Below are positions 51,076 through 59,286 of a stretch of 64,000 nucleotides of DNA, piece by piece. Both the position numbers and the translations under genes were made by a program. The number at the start of each line of letters is the position of its first letter. The stretch's first letter is position 1. The stretch lies in the NCBI RefSeq assembly GCF_020614375.1, contig NZ_CP085327.1:2802552-2866551 (forward strand). Reading direction: 5' to 3'. Source of the stretch: Haladaptatus salinisoli. Lineage in GTDB: Archaea; Halobacteriota; Halobacteria; Halobacteriales; Haladaptataceae. The notes under the pieces were generated by a model. The model did no database searches. It was not told the DNA's origin and saw only the letters and a list, made by a program, of their open reading frames with translations.

Positions 51076-52385
51076 ATCCCCCACGGGAACGTTTCGGGCT
51101 CCTCGACTTCCCCCGGCTCGATGTGGAGCGGGTGGAGCGCCTCCGTCTCCTCGACGTGGACGAACGCGTCGTAGCGCTCCGACAGCGCCGTCGGCACGTA
51201 GTTCCCCGATTCGTGCGCCGGGTCGTAGACGACGCCGACGGCGCGGTGACCCCGTCGCTCCGCGAGTTCGCCGCCGTCCTCCGGGAGGAGGAGGAGTTTG
51301 TCGTCGCCCCCGGCGCGGTGGAAGATATCCTCGTAGCTCCCCGCCTGCCCGGCGGGCACCGACATCCGTTGCATCGGCGCGCCCCACCGCTTTCCGGCGA
51401 TGACCTCGCCGCGGTGCGTGCCGAACCCGACCAGCGAGACGTCGTCCGCGCCGTACCGCTCCCTGGCGAGTTGGCCGATGTTCAGTCGGCCGCGGTCGGC
51501 CATCGTGGTCGCCCGGGCGTCGCCGACGTGGGTGTTGTGCGCCCAGACGATGGCCTTGGCGTCCGGGCCGTGGTGGTCGAGCAGTCGGTCGAGCGTCTCG
51601 GCCATGTGGCGGTCGCGGACGTTCCACGAGTCCGCGCTGCTCTGCACCATCGTCCGGTAGTACTGTTCGGCGTTGGCCGCCACGAGCGCGTTCTGCTCCG
51701 CGCTGAAGTGCTCCTCGCCGTCCTCGGCGTCGCGCTCGGGTCGCCGGTTGCGGAGTTCCGAGAGAATCTCGATCACCTCGTCCTCGCAGTCGTCGGGGAC
51801 GAGGCGGGTCGAGCGACCGTACTCCCGCGCGTCCTCGCCGTACGGCTCGAAGCACTTGTAGGCGTCTTTGGCGCGCTCGACCGCCTCGGGGTCGACGTCC
51901 TCCAGGTAGTCGACCACGGCCGCCATCGACTCGAACAGGCTGTACACGTCGAGTCCGTAGAATCCGGCTTTCTCCTCGCTGTCCCGGTTGTGGTCCCGGA
52001 GCCACTCCGCGAACTCCACGACCTCCCAGTTCGCCCACATCCACGTCGGCCAGCGGTCGAACTCGCTCAGCACGTCGCGGGCGTTGTCCGCGTCCGATTC
52101 GCCCTTCACGTACCGATTCACGTCGTAGCAGTCCGTCCAGTCGCCTTCGACGACCACGAACGAGAAGTCCTCCTCGCGGAGCAATCGGGCGGTGAGCTTC
52201 GCCCGCAGGCGGTAGAACTCGCTCGTTCCGTGGGTCGCCTCGCCGAACATGACGCAGCGCGAGTCGCGGACGGAATCGACGAGCGAGTCGAGCGCCGACT
52301 CGTCGGCCAAGGGTTGCGCTCGCTCGCGGACGACCCGCGCCGCGGCGTCGATTCCTTCGGTACTCGGCGGTTCGTTGAAAGCCAT
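51072..52385 (-). CDS. Erythromycin esterase family protein, copy 2
   Basis: 437 residues. The defining segment VMFGEATHGTSEFYRLRAKL lies near residues 47-66, followed by FVVVEGDWTDCYDVNRYVKG, WMWANWEVVEFAEWLR and the second His motif VWAHNTHVGDAR near residue 285. It differs from copy 1 in length and most residues and belongs to a different branch (the WTDCYDVNRYV type common in bacteria). It overlaps the GT2 gene by 4 bp, so its product may act on the same glycan or on an ester substituent; the real substrate is unknown. Confidence 0.88.
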   Translation of the reverse strand: MAFNEPPSTEGIDAAARVVRERAQPLADESALDSLVDSVRDSRCVMFGEATHGTSEFYRLRAKLTARLLREEDFSFVVVEGDWTDCYDVNRYVKGESDADNARDVLSEFDRWPTWMWANWEVVEFAEWLRDHNRDSEEKAGFYGLDVYSLFESMAAVVDYLEDVDPEAVERAKDAYKCFEPYGEDAREYGRSTRLVPDDCEDEVIEILSELRNRRPERDAEDGEEHFSAEQNALVAANAEQYYRTMVQSSADSWNVRDRHMAETLDRLLDHHGPDAKAIVWAHNTHVGDARATTMADRGRLNIGQLARERYGADDVSLVGFGTHRGEVIAGKRWGAPMQRMSVPAGQAGSYEDIFHRAGGDDKLLLLPEDGGELAERRGHRAVGVVYDPAHESGNYVPTALSERYDAFVHVEETEALHPLHIEPGEVEEPETFPWGI

Positions 52386-52407
52386 GGTTACAACGGTCGT
52401 TCTGCCG

Positions 52408-52689
52408 TCAGTCCTCGCGGGACACCAGCTTGGAGAACCGACTCTCGCCGCCGCCCTCCGTCTCCTCCTGATAGACGAGCGCGAGGTCGTTCTCCTCGAA
52501 CGTCTCGAAGAACTCGTCCCACGATATCTCCTCCAGCGACTCGTCGTCCCCCGCGTCGGGGAACTCGATGCGGAGCAGTCCGCCGCCGTCGCCGGTGCCC
52601 TCGACCTTCGCCGGCTTGCCGCCGTTCTCTTCGACCCAGTTCCGAATCTCGTCGTGGTCCGTCGTCTGTTTGCTCTCGGTTTCGGACAT
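52408..52689 (-). CDS. Small conserved haloarchaeal protein
   Basis: 93 residues, very acidic. The start SETESKQTTDHDEIRNWVEE and the middle GGGLLRIEFPDAGDDESLEE, ISWDEFFETFEENDLALVYQ match a family conserved in haloarchaea and sometimes mislabelled as a glucan-branching enzyme. No catalytic motif is visible. ATG 52689 is supported by the conserved start; codons further upstream are unlike it. CGATTTTCACC about 25 nt upstream suggests a leaderless mRNA. Confidence 0.78.
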   Translation of the reverse strand: MSETESKQTTDHDEIRNWVEENGGKPAKVEGTGDGGGLLRIEFPDAGDDESLEEISWDEFFETFEENDLALVYQEETEGGGESRFSKLVSRED

Positions 52690-52766
52690 CGTGTTTCCCC
52701 AACTGGTGAAAATCGGGAGTGAGTTACTTAGGGGTAGTGGCCTGCGGAACGTCCGTCGTCGGAGAC

Positions 52767-53048
52767 TCACGCCATGTCCTCGTCCCGCCGGTACGCGTCC
52801 AACTCGTCCCGCGCGTTCCGTAGCGACTCCTCCAACTCCCCCTCCGATTCGTCCATCAACCCCCGCAGTTTCTCCTCCAGTTCGTTGAAACGGTCCGCCT
52901 CGTCCTCCGGTTCGCCGCTCCCGGTTTTGTCGCCGTCGGTCAGTTCGCCGAGACCCTCGTCCACGGAGTACAGTTGCTCTTGCACTTCGCCGTCGGCGCG
53001 GTCGGTGGCTCGCCGTATCTCCTCGCGGGCGCGTTCGAGGTGGGACAT
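52767..53048 (-). CDS. DUF7553-like acidic helical protein
   Basis: 93 residues, about one third Glu or Asp. The pattern SHLERAREEIRRATDRADGE, VQEQLYSVDEGLGEL and LEEKLRGLMDES indicates two or three amphipathic helices, possibly a coiled coil. The family (DUF7553, from memory) is common next to housekeeping genes in haloarchaea, function unknown. It lies 81 bp from the antiporter gene on the same strand. Confidence 0.75.
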   Translation of the reverse strand: MSHLERAREEIRRATDRADGEVQEQLYSVDEGLGELTDGDKTGSGEPEDEADRFNELEEKLRGLMDESEGELEESLRNARDELDAYRRDEDMA

Positions 53049-53129
53049 ACCGTCAGCTTCGCCGACGATCGAGTTAGGAATGGTGGCCCCCGTCGCGGTT
53101 TTCCCCGACGGTTCTCGGACCTCGCCCGG

Positions 53130-54398
53130 TCAGGCCTCGCCCCGGCGGTCGAGCGCCCGCATCGCGGGGAACGCGGTCGTCCCGTGGACGACGACGGAGA
53201 CGAGAACGATGAAGCCGACGAGCGCCCACAGGAGCCGCGACCGGGCGAGCGAAATCACGTTGAGCGCGTGCGCGAGGTAGTAGAACGAGCCGACGCCGCG
53301 GATGCCGAAGAAGGAGATGACCGCCCGCTCGCTCATGCTGATCGCCGAACCGGCGAGACCGACCATCCCGGCGAGCGGTCGCAGGACGAAGATGAATCCG
53401 AGGCCGACCGCGACGGCCGGCAACGTGAGGTGGTCGAGCAGGCCGGTGGCGATGGCCCCCCCGAACAGCGCCAGCAACGCGGCCATCGTCATGCGTTCGA
53501 CCACCTCGGCGAAGTCGTGGAGCGCCAGATTGTACTCGTCGGTTCGCTCGTAGTGTCGAATCGCCAGCGCGGCGACGAAGACGGCGATGAAGCCGTAGCC
53601 GTGAACCAGTTCGGTCGCCCCGTAGACGAGGAGCGTCCCGGCCAGCGCCTCCGTCCCTTCGACCGTGCTGGCGATTCTCGTCGACGGCGAGAATCGAAAC
53701 AGGAGTTTCGCCAGCAGCCAGCCGAGCACCAGGCCCGCGACGGTGCCGACCGCGATCTTGTAGAGCACGTCGACGAGCAGCCAATCGCCTACCCACGCCG
53801 CGGGCGCGAGCCCGGCGGCGGCGATGGCGATGGCGGCGTTCGTGAAGGGAAAGGCGAGGCCGTCGTTGAGGCCGGCCTCCGACGTCAGCGTGAAGCGAAC
53901 CTCGTACTCGTGCTCCCGCCCGCCGGACTCCTCGGGCGTCACCCGCTCGCCTTCGCCGGGCGGCCCGACCTGCACGTCCGAGGCGAGAACGGGGTCGGTC
54001 GGCGCGATGACGGCGCCCAGCAGTACCGCCCCGGCGGGAGCCAGCCCGAGCGCCCACCAGCCGGTCATCGCGGCACCGGCGATGGTCAGGGGCATCGTCA
54101 CCGCGAGCAGTCGCCACGTCGACGTCCACGTCGTTATCGAGAACGGTCTGTCTATCTTCAGCCCCGCGCTCATCAGCGAGACGATGACCACGAACTCCGC
54201 CAACCGCTCCGTGAGGTCGCTGTGCGCTACCGGGTCGGGGGTCGGAAGCCCGACCGGGAGCCCGAACGCGACCGCACCGATACCGAGGTACGCCACGGGC
54301 ACGGAAACGGCGTGTTCGCCGAGCAGTTCCGGCAGAACGGTGGCGGCGAGAATCACGGCGCCGAGAGCCGTCAGCGCGACGACGTAGGCTTCGACCAT
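53130..54398 (-). CDS. Cation:proton antiporter (CPA1 family)
   Basis: 422 residues with about 12 hydrophobic helices. The conserved elements GAVIAPTDPVLASDVQVGPP and LTSEAGLNDGLAFPFTNAAI (ion-binding Asp residues) are the CPA1/NhaP-type signatures. The later helix motif FFGIRGVGSFYYLAHAL also fits the family. It probably exchanges Na+ or K+ for H+. It is the second antiporter type in the window after NhaC. A TATA-like CGGATTTTCACC about 27 nt before ATG 54398 points to a leaderless transcript. Confidence 0.92.
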   Translation of the reverse strand: MVEAYVVALTALGAVILAATVLPELLGEHAVSVPVAYLGIGAVAFGLPVGLPTPDPVAHSDLTERLAEFVVIVSLMSAGLKIDRPFSITTWTSTWRLLAVTMPLTIAGAAMTGWWALGLAPAGAVLLGAVIAPTDPVLASDVQVGPPGEGERVTPEESGGREHEYEVRFTLTSEAGLNDGLAFPFTNAAIAIAAAGLAPAAWVGDWLLVDVLYKIAVGTVAGLVLGWLLAKLLFRFSPSTRIASTVEGTEALAGTLLVYGATELVHGYGFIAVFVAALAIRHYERTDEYNLALHDFAEVVERMTMAALLALFGGAIATGLLDHLTLPAVAVGLGFIFVLRPLAGMVGLAGSAISMSERAVISFFGIRGVGSFYYLAHALNVISLARSRLLWALVGFIVLVSVVVHGTTAFPAMRALDRRGEA

Positions 54399-54503
54399 AC
54401 GCCGTTTTTTGGCATCGACGGTGAAAATCCGTTTGGCGGTCGGCGCGGGTTCGGGACACCACTCCGTTCAGTTTGCGGACCGCCGTAACGCGAGACGGGG
54501 ACG

Positions 54504-55595
54504 TTACGCGCTCTCCTCGTCGCCGCGCGTCGCCCTGTAGCGCGCGTACAGCAGCGCGACGACGAGACCCACGCCGGCGACGGCCGCGCCGACTTTTCGA
54601 CGCAGCGACGCCCGGGTGTAGAGGCTCGTCTCGGCGACGTGCCCCTCGTAGTCGCCCCGTTCCTCGAGGCGGCCCGTCGGTTCGTCGAGATTATTCCGCT
54701 CGCGGGGGGGAGACGGCTCGTCCTTCCGTTGCAGCGGGAAGAACGCCTTCTCCATGATGGTGTCCATGAGACTCGACGCGTAGTAGCCGAGCATCGACAT
54801 ACTCTTGCCGCCGAATCCGACGTAGACGTCGCGTTTCGGGTTCTCAGCGGCGTGCAGAATCGATCGCGCCACCGTCTCCGGCGCGTAGATGGGCGGCGGA
54901 AGCGTCGCGTCCTCGTCCATGTAGTTCTTCGCGTGGTGCGGGTACGGCGTGTCGATGGCGCTCGGTTTGACGAGCGTCACGGACACCGGCGCGCCCTCTT
55001 CCTCCAGTTCCATGCGAAGGGCGTCGGTGAATCCCTTGACGGCGTGCTTGGAGGCCGAGTAGCTTCCCTGGAGCGGTATCGCTCTGTCCGACGCGACGCT
55101 GCCGATGTTGATTATCGCGCCGCCGCGCTCCTTCAGGCGGTCGGCGGCTTCGAGCGAACCGTACAACAGCCCCCAGACGTTGGTTTCGAACTGCTTGCGC
55201 ATGTCCTCGACGGGGGTGTCCTCCAGTCTGCCGTAGATGAACGCCCCCGCGACGTTGACCCACGTGTCGAATCCGCCGTACGTCTCCTCCGCCGCTCGGG
55301 CGATTTCGCGGACGTCGTCTCGGTCGCTAACGTCGGCGACGACGTACACCGCTTCGCCGCCGTTTTCCGTAATCTCCTCGGTCAACTCCCGCAAGGCGTC
55401 CTCGCTTCGCGCGGCGAGAACCAGTCGCGCTCCGCGCTCCGCGGCCATCCGCGCGGTCGTCAGACCGATGCCGGACGACGCCCCGGTGATGACTATCACC
55501 TGGTCCTCCACGTTTTTCAGCTTCCCGTTCGTGGCCCGCTGTCCTCGGTTTCGGTGCGCGAATTCGTCGTGACCGCGGTCTTCGTCCAAGCTCAT
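54504..55595 (-). CDS. SDR-family oxidoreductase with C-terminal membrane anchor
   Basis: 363 residues, about 100 more than a classical SDR. Residues 30-270 carry the Rossmann fold: cofactor loop VITGASSGIGLTTARM, NVAGAF, catalytic Ser in IINIGSVASDRA and Tyr/Lys in YSASKHAVKG. The C-terminal part contains a membrane segment near residues 330-352 (VGAAVAGVGLVVALLYARYR), which should tether the enzyme to the membrane, and charged linkers around it. The substrate is unknown; reduction of a lipid or membrane-bound carbonyl is an inference. Confidence 0.9.
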   Translation of the reverse strand: MSLDEDRGHDEFAHRNRGQRATNGKLKNVEDQVIVITGASSGIGLTTARMAAERGARLVLAARSEDALRELTEEITENGGEAVYVVADVSDRDDVREIARAAEETYGGFDTWVNVAGAFIYGRLEDTPVEDMRKQFETNVWGLLYGSLEAADRLKERGGAIINIGSVASDRAIPLQGSYSASKHAVKGFTDALRMELEEEGAPVSVTLVKPSAIDTPYPHHAKNYMDEDATLPPPIYAPETVARSILHAAENPKRDVYVGFGGKSMSMLGYYASSLMDTIMEKAFFPLQRKDEPSPPRERNNLDEPTGRLEERGDYEGHVAETSLYTRASLRRKVGAAVAGVGLVVALLYARYRATRGDEESA

Positions 55596-55760
55596 GGTGT
55601 TCCTCCGACCCCGTGCCGGGGTACGGTGAAACGGTCACGATGTCCTTAACGGCGACGGCTATCCGTCGAGGACGAACGTAGGCGTTCCGCGAACCGCGTC
55701 CCGAATCCTCCTCTCGTCGGCGTCGAGTGCGTTTATCGTCACCGGCGCGTACGAGTCGCT

Positions 55761-56360
55761 GTGGCGTACGGACGGTACCCGAGCGTGGACGTCGGCGGAG
55801 ACCCGCAACCGACGGGTACGCCGTTCCGGCTTCGGGTGGAGAAGCGTCGCGGATTTTCGCCCGACGCCCCCGCGCGGATTCGCGTGGCGTTCGAGAACCG
55901 GTCCACGACCGAGCGGACCGTCGGGTTCGGTCCGATTCACCCGTTTTCCGGCATCTGGAGCGAAGGCGACGGTTCGCTCGTCCTCCTTCCGCGCGGGCGG
56001 GCGCTACGAACGCACGTCTTCGGAACCGACGAACGAATCGTCCCCGACCGTCCTGTCGACGGGTGCTGGCGGACGAATCTCGTCCGCCTCGTTCGTCCCG
56101 ACGTGCTGCGATGGCGGTCGCTCGACGCGGGCGAGCGCGTCCGAACCGAGTACTCGGTGCTGCAGTATCCGGAGCGGGAGATAGCGGAGGCGACGAACGC
56201 CGCCCGGTTCGGCGCGGAGGCAGAAACCGAGGGCCGCCTTCCGGCGGGGGAGTATCGCTTCGAGGACTCGTTCCTTCCGAGGTCGGGCGTTTCGGCGTTC
56301 GAAGAGCGGGGGACGTGGCGGGAGTTCACGCGGGGCTTCACGGTCACGGTCGGGGAGTGA
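55761..56360 (+). CDS. Hypothetical beta-sandwich-like protein, 199 residues
   Basis: The product is GTG-initiated and contains strands typical of an immunoglobulin-like fold (PFRLRVEKRRGFSPDAPARI, RVAFENRSTTERTVGF, FVLPRSG-like region near residue 170). No signal peptide or catalytic residues are obvious; the closest impression is of the intracellular proteinase inhibitor-like (BsuPI) domain. The GTG lies about 28 nt after GCGTTTATCG, which predicts a leaderless mRNA. It diverges from the SDR gene. Confidence 0.65.
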   Translation: MAYGRYPSVDVGGDPQPTGTPFRLRVEKRRGFSPDAPARIRVAFENRSTTERTVGFGPIHPFSGIWSEGDGSLVLLPRGRALRTHVFGTDERIVPDRPVDGCWRTNLVRLVRPDVLRWRSLDAGERVRTEYSVLQYPEREIAEATNAARFGAEAETEGRLPAGEYRFEDSFLPRSGVSAFEERGTWREFTRGFTVTVGE

Positions 56361-56491
56361 CCGACGGGCCTTCGCCACCCGCCCTTCGCGCACCGCCCCG
56401 GCGGAGTCGACGTCGGCCGGAAGCCGCGGGCGAATCACCCCGCCCGAGGAAAATCCGAGGAGTATTTCCGACGGAGCGTTTCTACACGACC

Positions 56492-57172
56492 ATGCACCGG
56501 ACGTTCGTCGAGATGTTACGGAACAATTCGGAACACGTGAGCGAGTTTCAGTCCGAATTCGACGAGGTACAGGACGCCCAACGGCCGGACGCGGTCACCG
56601 TCTGCTGCTCGGACTCCCGCGTCCTCCAAGACCACGTCTGGGGGAACGACCGACCCGGACGAATATTCACGTGCGGCAACATCGGAAATCGCGTGATTCA
56701 GCGAACCGACTCCGGGGACGTGGTCTCCGGAGACGTCCTCTATCCGGTCGAGCACACGGGAACCGAGACCGTCGTCGTCGTCGGACACACGGGGTGCGGA
56801 GCCGTCACGGCGACGTACGACGAGTTGACGGACGGACGCTCCGAGCCGGCGGGTATCGCCCACTGTCTCGAACTGTTGAAGCCGCACCTCGAAGCGGGCG
56901 TCGACGCGCTTCCCTCGGATTCGGACCGGACCGAGGCCGTGAATCGACTCGTGGAGTACAACGTCGATAGACAGGTCGAATTCCTCCTGAAGAGCGACGA
57001 TATTCCCAGCGAAGTCGACGTCGTCGGCGTCGTGTACGACTTTCAGGACGTTTACTCCGCGCGTCGCGGCGAGGTCCACGTCATCAACGTCGACGGCGAG
57101 ACGGACGTCGAGGCGCTCCGGGACGAGTACCCGGAGATCGAATCGCGCATCGAGCGGCTCTGGGAGTACTGA
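56492..57172 (+). CDS. Beta-class carbonic anhydrase
   Basis: 226 residues. The zinc-site residues are visible in AVTVCCSDSRVLQDH (Cys, and Asp-Arg pair) and VVVGHTGCGAVTATYD (His and Cys), the hallmark of the beta class. Between them is the GRIFTCGNIGNRV segment. The enzyme interconverts CO2 and bicarbonate; its role here may be in carboxylation or pH control. ATG 56492 begins the conserved MHRTFVEML segment. Confidence 0.93.
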   Translation: MHRTFVEMLRNNSEHVSEFQSEFDEVQDAQRPDAVTVCCSDSRVLQDHVWGNDRPGRIFTCGNIGNRVIQRTDSGDVVSGDVLYPVEHTGTETVVVVGHTGCGAVTATYDELTDGRSEPAGIAHCLELLKPHLEAGVDALPSDSDRTEAVNRLVEYNVDRQVEFLLKSDDIPSEVDVVGVVYDFQDVYSARRGEVHVINVDGETDVEALRDEYPEIESRIERLWEY

Positions 57173-57293
57173 GACGCCTTCCGCGACTCGCACGGTCGGC
57201 GGACGCCGTTTCGGTTCCGCTCGGAGGGTGCGAGACGGGAACGGAACCGGACATGGAAACTCAGTTGTGCGCTCCTCTCGCGGTACGAATCGG

Positions 57294-57764
57294 ATGACCG
57301 AACCGCGAATACGACGGGCCGTAGTCGCCGACGCCGAAGAACTCGCGCGGGCGTACCGAAGCGCGTATCGGGAGAACCGCCGACTCGGTTTTCCCGCCTC
57401 GGCGGGGACCGTAACGGGCCGCGACGTCGCGGAGTGGGTTCGAGAGTGCCGCGTTTACGTCGCCGAAACCGAGGGTGAAGTCGTCGGCGGCGTTCGGCTC
57501 GAAGCGGGCGACTCGAACCGCGTAAAACTCAGCCGTCTCGGCGTTCGCGAAGAGCGGAAAGGGGAGGGAGTCGGCGGTCGGCTGCTGGACCGCGCGGAGG
57601 AAGCGGTCCGGGACTGCGGCTACGCGGCCGTCTGGCTCACGACGCCCGAAGACCACCCGTACCTTCCCGAACTGTATCGGCGTCGCGGGTACGAGAAGAC
57701 GGGCGAGTACCCGCTGGAGAATCGCAGCTACGACGAAATCGTGATGGAAAAGCGGTTTCGATAG
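57294..57764 (+). CDS. GNAT-family N-acetyltransferase
   Basis: 156 residues. The acetyl-CoA-binding motif A is visible as LGVREERKGEGVGGRLLDRAEE near residues 80-101, followed by YRRRGYEKTGEYPLENRSYDEIVMEK near the C-terminus. The N-terminal strand is PRIRRAVVADAEELARAYR. The substrate is not known. ATG 57294 starts the family-like segment; the frame is open upstream to 57228 without similarity. Confidence 0.88.
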   Translation: MTEPRIRRAVVADAEELARAYRSAYRENRRLGFPASAGTVTGRDVAEWVRECRVYVAETEGEVVGGVRLEAGDSNRVKLSRLGVREERKGEGVGGRLLDRAEEAVRDCGYAAVWLTTPEDHPYLPELYRRRGYEKTGEYPLENRSYDEIVMEKRFR

Positions 57765-58078
57765 GCGGTTCGGGCGGTGTTCGCGAACCTCCCGGGTGCC
57801 CTTAGTGTCGGACTCGAAACCAGTAGCTCGCACCGCGGAGGTCGGCCTCCGCTCGCGTCCAGTCGACCATCGAGGAGACGTTCGATTCGGTCGGCGCGGT
57901 ATCGTTTCGAGCTACGACGGTTTTCACCGGCTTTCTCGCTGCTCCACCTCCAGATGGGTGAAATTCACCGTATCTCCCGTCGAAACGGTTTATCTACTGT
58001 CTCGAATCCGCGAAATCAGCGTCTCCGTGCTAGGCACCTTCATACCAGTCCTCGGCGTACTCGACGTGTGGTCTCAGC
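57765..58078. other. Intergenic region before the atypical methyltransferase
   Basis: About 314 bp. Base composition becomes more AT-rich from 57890 on (for example GGTTTATCTACTGTC near 57980). I see no gene I can support and no clear repeat. The compositional change matches the following gene and may mark the left edge of acquired DNA. Confidence 0.55.
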
Positions 58079-58906
58079 ATGGCTGAACGAGAACGCGAAC
58101 CGGCAGGATGGCAACTAGAACAGAGCGCCCCCGAAGCCTACGAGCGGTATCTCGTCCCTCCCATGTTCGCGCCGTGGGCCGAACGCCTTATAGACGCGAC
58201 CGATTTCGAGAGAGATGACCGAGTTCTGGATGTGGGTTGCGGCACCGGTATTGTGGCACGGCGTATTACCGACCGACCGGGCGGCGTGGGAACCGTGGTG
58301 GGTCTGGACATTAACGAGAAGATGTTGGAAGTCGCTGAGACGGCCGCTGCGAAGAGCCAACTGGAGATAGAATGGCGGCGCGGAGACGTAACCGACCTCC
58401 CGTTTTCCGATGGCGCGTTCGACGTCGTCCTGTGTCAACAGGCGCTCCAGTTCGTCACAGATCCCTCAGCTGCGTTTCGAGAGATGCGTCGCGTGTTGGG
58501 CCCGGGCGGGCGTGTCGCGGCGAGCGTCTGGCGTCCGCTCGAGTACAATTCCGGATACGTCGAACTCGCCGAGGCCCTGGAGCGCCATGTCGGTGACGAC
58601 GCCGAGACGATGATGCGCTCGCCGTTTCCCGAGTGGACTGGGGAAGACCTTGGTACCCTCGTGCGAGACGCCGGATTCAGCGAATCGCTACGCACCATCG
58701 AGATCGGCTCGATGCGCTATCCCTCGGTTGAGGAGTTTGTTCGCCGAGAGGCTGCTAGCTCACCGCTATCGGAACCACTCGGAAACATCGAACCAGATGT
58801 CCGAGAAGCCCTCATCGAAGAAGTAAGAAACGCGCTGGAGGATTACATCGACGACGAAGGAATCGTCTTCCCGATGGAATCGCATCTTCTAACTGCACAG
58901 CGGTAA
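58079..58906 (+). CDS. Class I SAM-dependent methyltransferase, atypical composition
   Basis: 275 residues of the Methyltransf_11 (ubiE-like) type. Motif I is VLDVGCGTGIVARRI near residues 48-62; VVGLDINEKMLEVAE carries the ribose-binding Asp, and DLPFSDGAFDVVLCQQALQFV is motif II/III. It methylates an unknown small molecule. Codon use is more AT-rich than neighbours, most clearly in the last 170 bp, suggesting transfer from another lineage. It has no obvious operon partners, and flanking intergenic regions are long. Confidence 0.88.
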   Translation: MAEREREPAGWQLEQSAPEAYERYLVPPMFAPWAERLIDATDFERDDRVLDVGCGTGIVARRITDRPGGVGTVVGLDINEKMLEVAETAAAKSQLEIEWRRGDVTDLPFSDGAFDVVLCQQALQFVTDPSAAFREMRRVLGPGGRVAASVWRPLEYNSGYVELAEALERHVGDDAETMMRSPFPEWTGEDLGTLVRDAGFSESLRTIEIGSMRYPSVEEFVRREAASSPLSEPLGNIEPDVREALIEEVRNALEDYIDDEGIVFPMESHLLTAQR

Positions 58907-59019
58907 CTCGAACTGTAACGTTTTCTACCACCCTTCTGACGACGAATTGACTAAACAACATCCCAAACCAGTATCAATCGCTAATCAAGCGGTACATTCG
59001 CTACGACGCCCGTTTAACG

Positions 59020-59286
59020 CTATCTCTGGTTCCTTTGCTCCACCTTGTTCAACTCTATCAACAACCGGAAGATGGCTTTCACCAGATTCGAGTCCACGTC
59101 GAACTGTTCCGCGTTCTTCCCCGCCCTGTCCATCACGCGCTGTTCCTGCGACTCGTCGGTCGTCGGGATGTCCTCGGCCGCCTTCACCTCCGCCACCGTC
59201 TCGGCGACGTAGGTTCGGCGGGCGATGAGTTCCACTATCTCGCGGTCGATGGACTCTATCTCTTCGCGGAGCTCCGCGAGCGTCAT
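59020..59286 (-). CDS. aroQ: Chorismate mutase (AroQ type)
   Basis: 88 residues from ATG 59286, all helical: MTLAELREEIESIDREIVEL, ARRTYVAETVAEVKAAEDIP and LVKAIFRLLIELNKVEQRNQR. The AroQ pattern of active-site residues (Arg in IARRTYVA, Lys in EVKAAE, Glu/Gln in LNKVEQ) is present. It converts chorismate to prephenate, the substrate of the dehydrogenase at 35773. The ATG overlaps the shikimate kinase stop (ATGA), so the two are translationally coupled. GTG starts further upstream (59325, 59349) would add up to 21 codons. Confidence 0.92.
   Translation of the reverse strand: MTLAELREEIESIDREIVELIARRTYVAETVAEVKAAEDIPTTDESQEQRVMDRAGKNAEQFDVDSNLVKAIFRLLIELNKVEQRNQR

Noticed and set aside
58907..59019. 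Possible small RNA in the AT-rich gap after the methyltransferase gene
   Set aside because: The region is AT-rich but shows no paired structure or promoter I can support.
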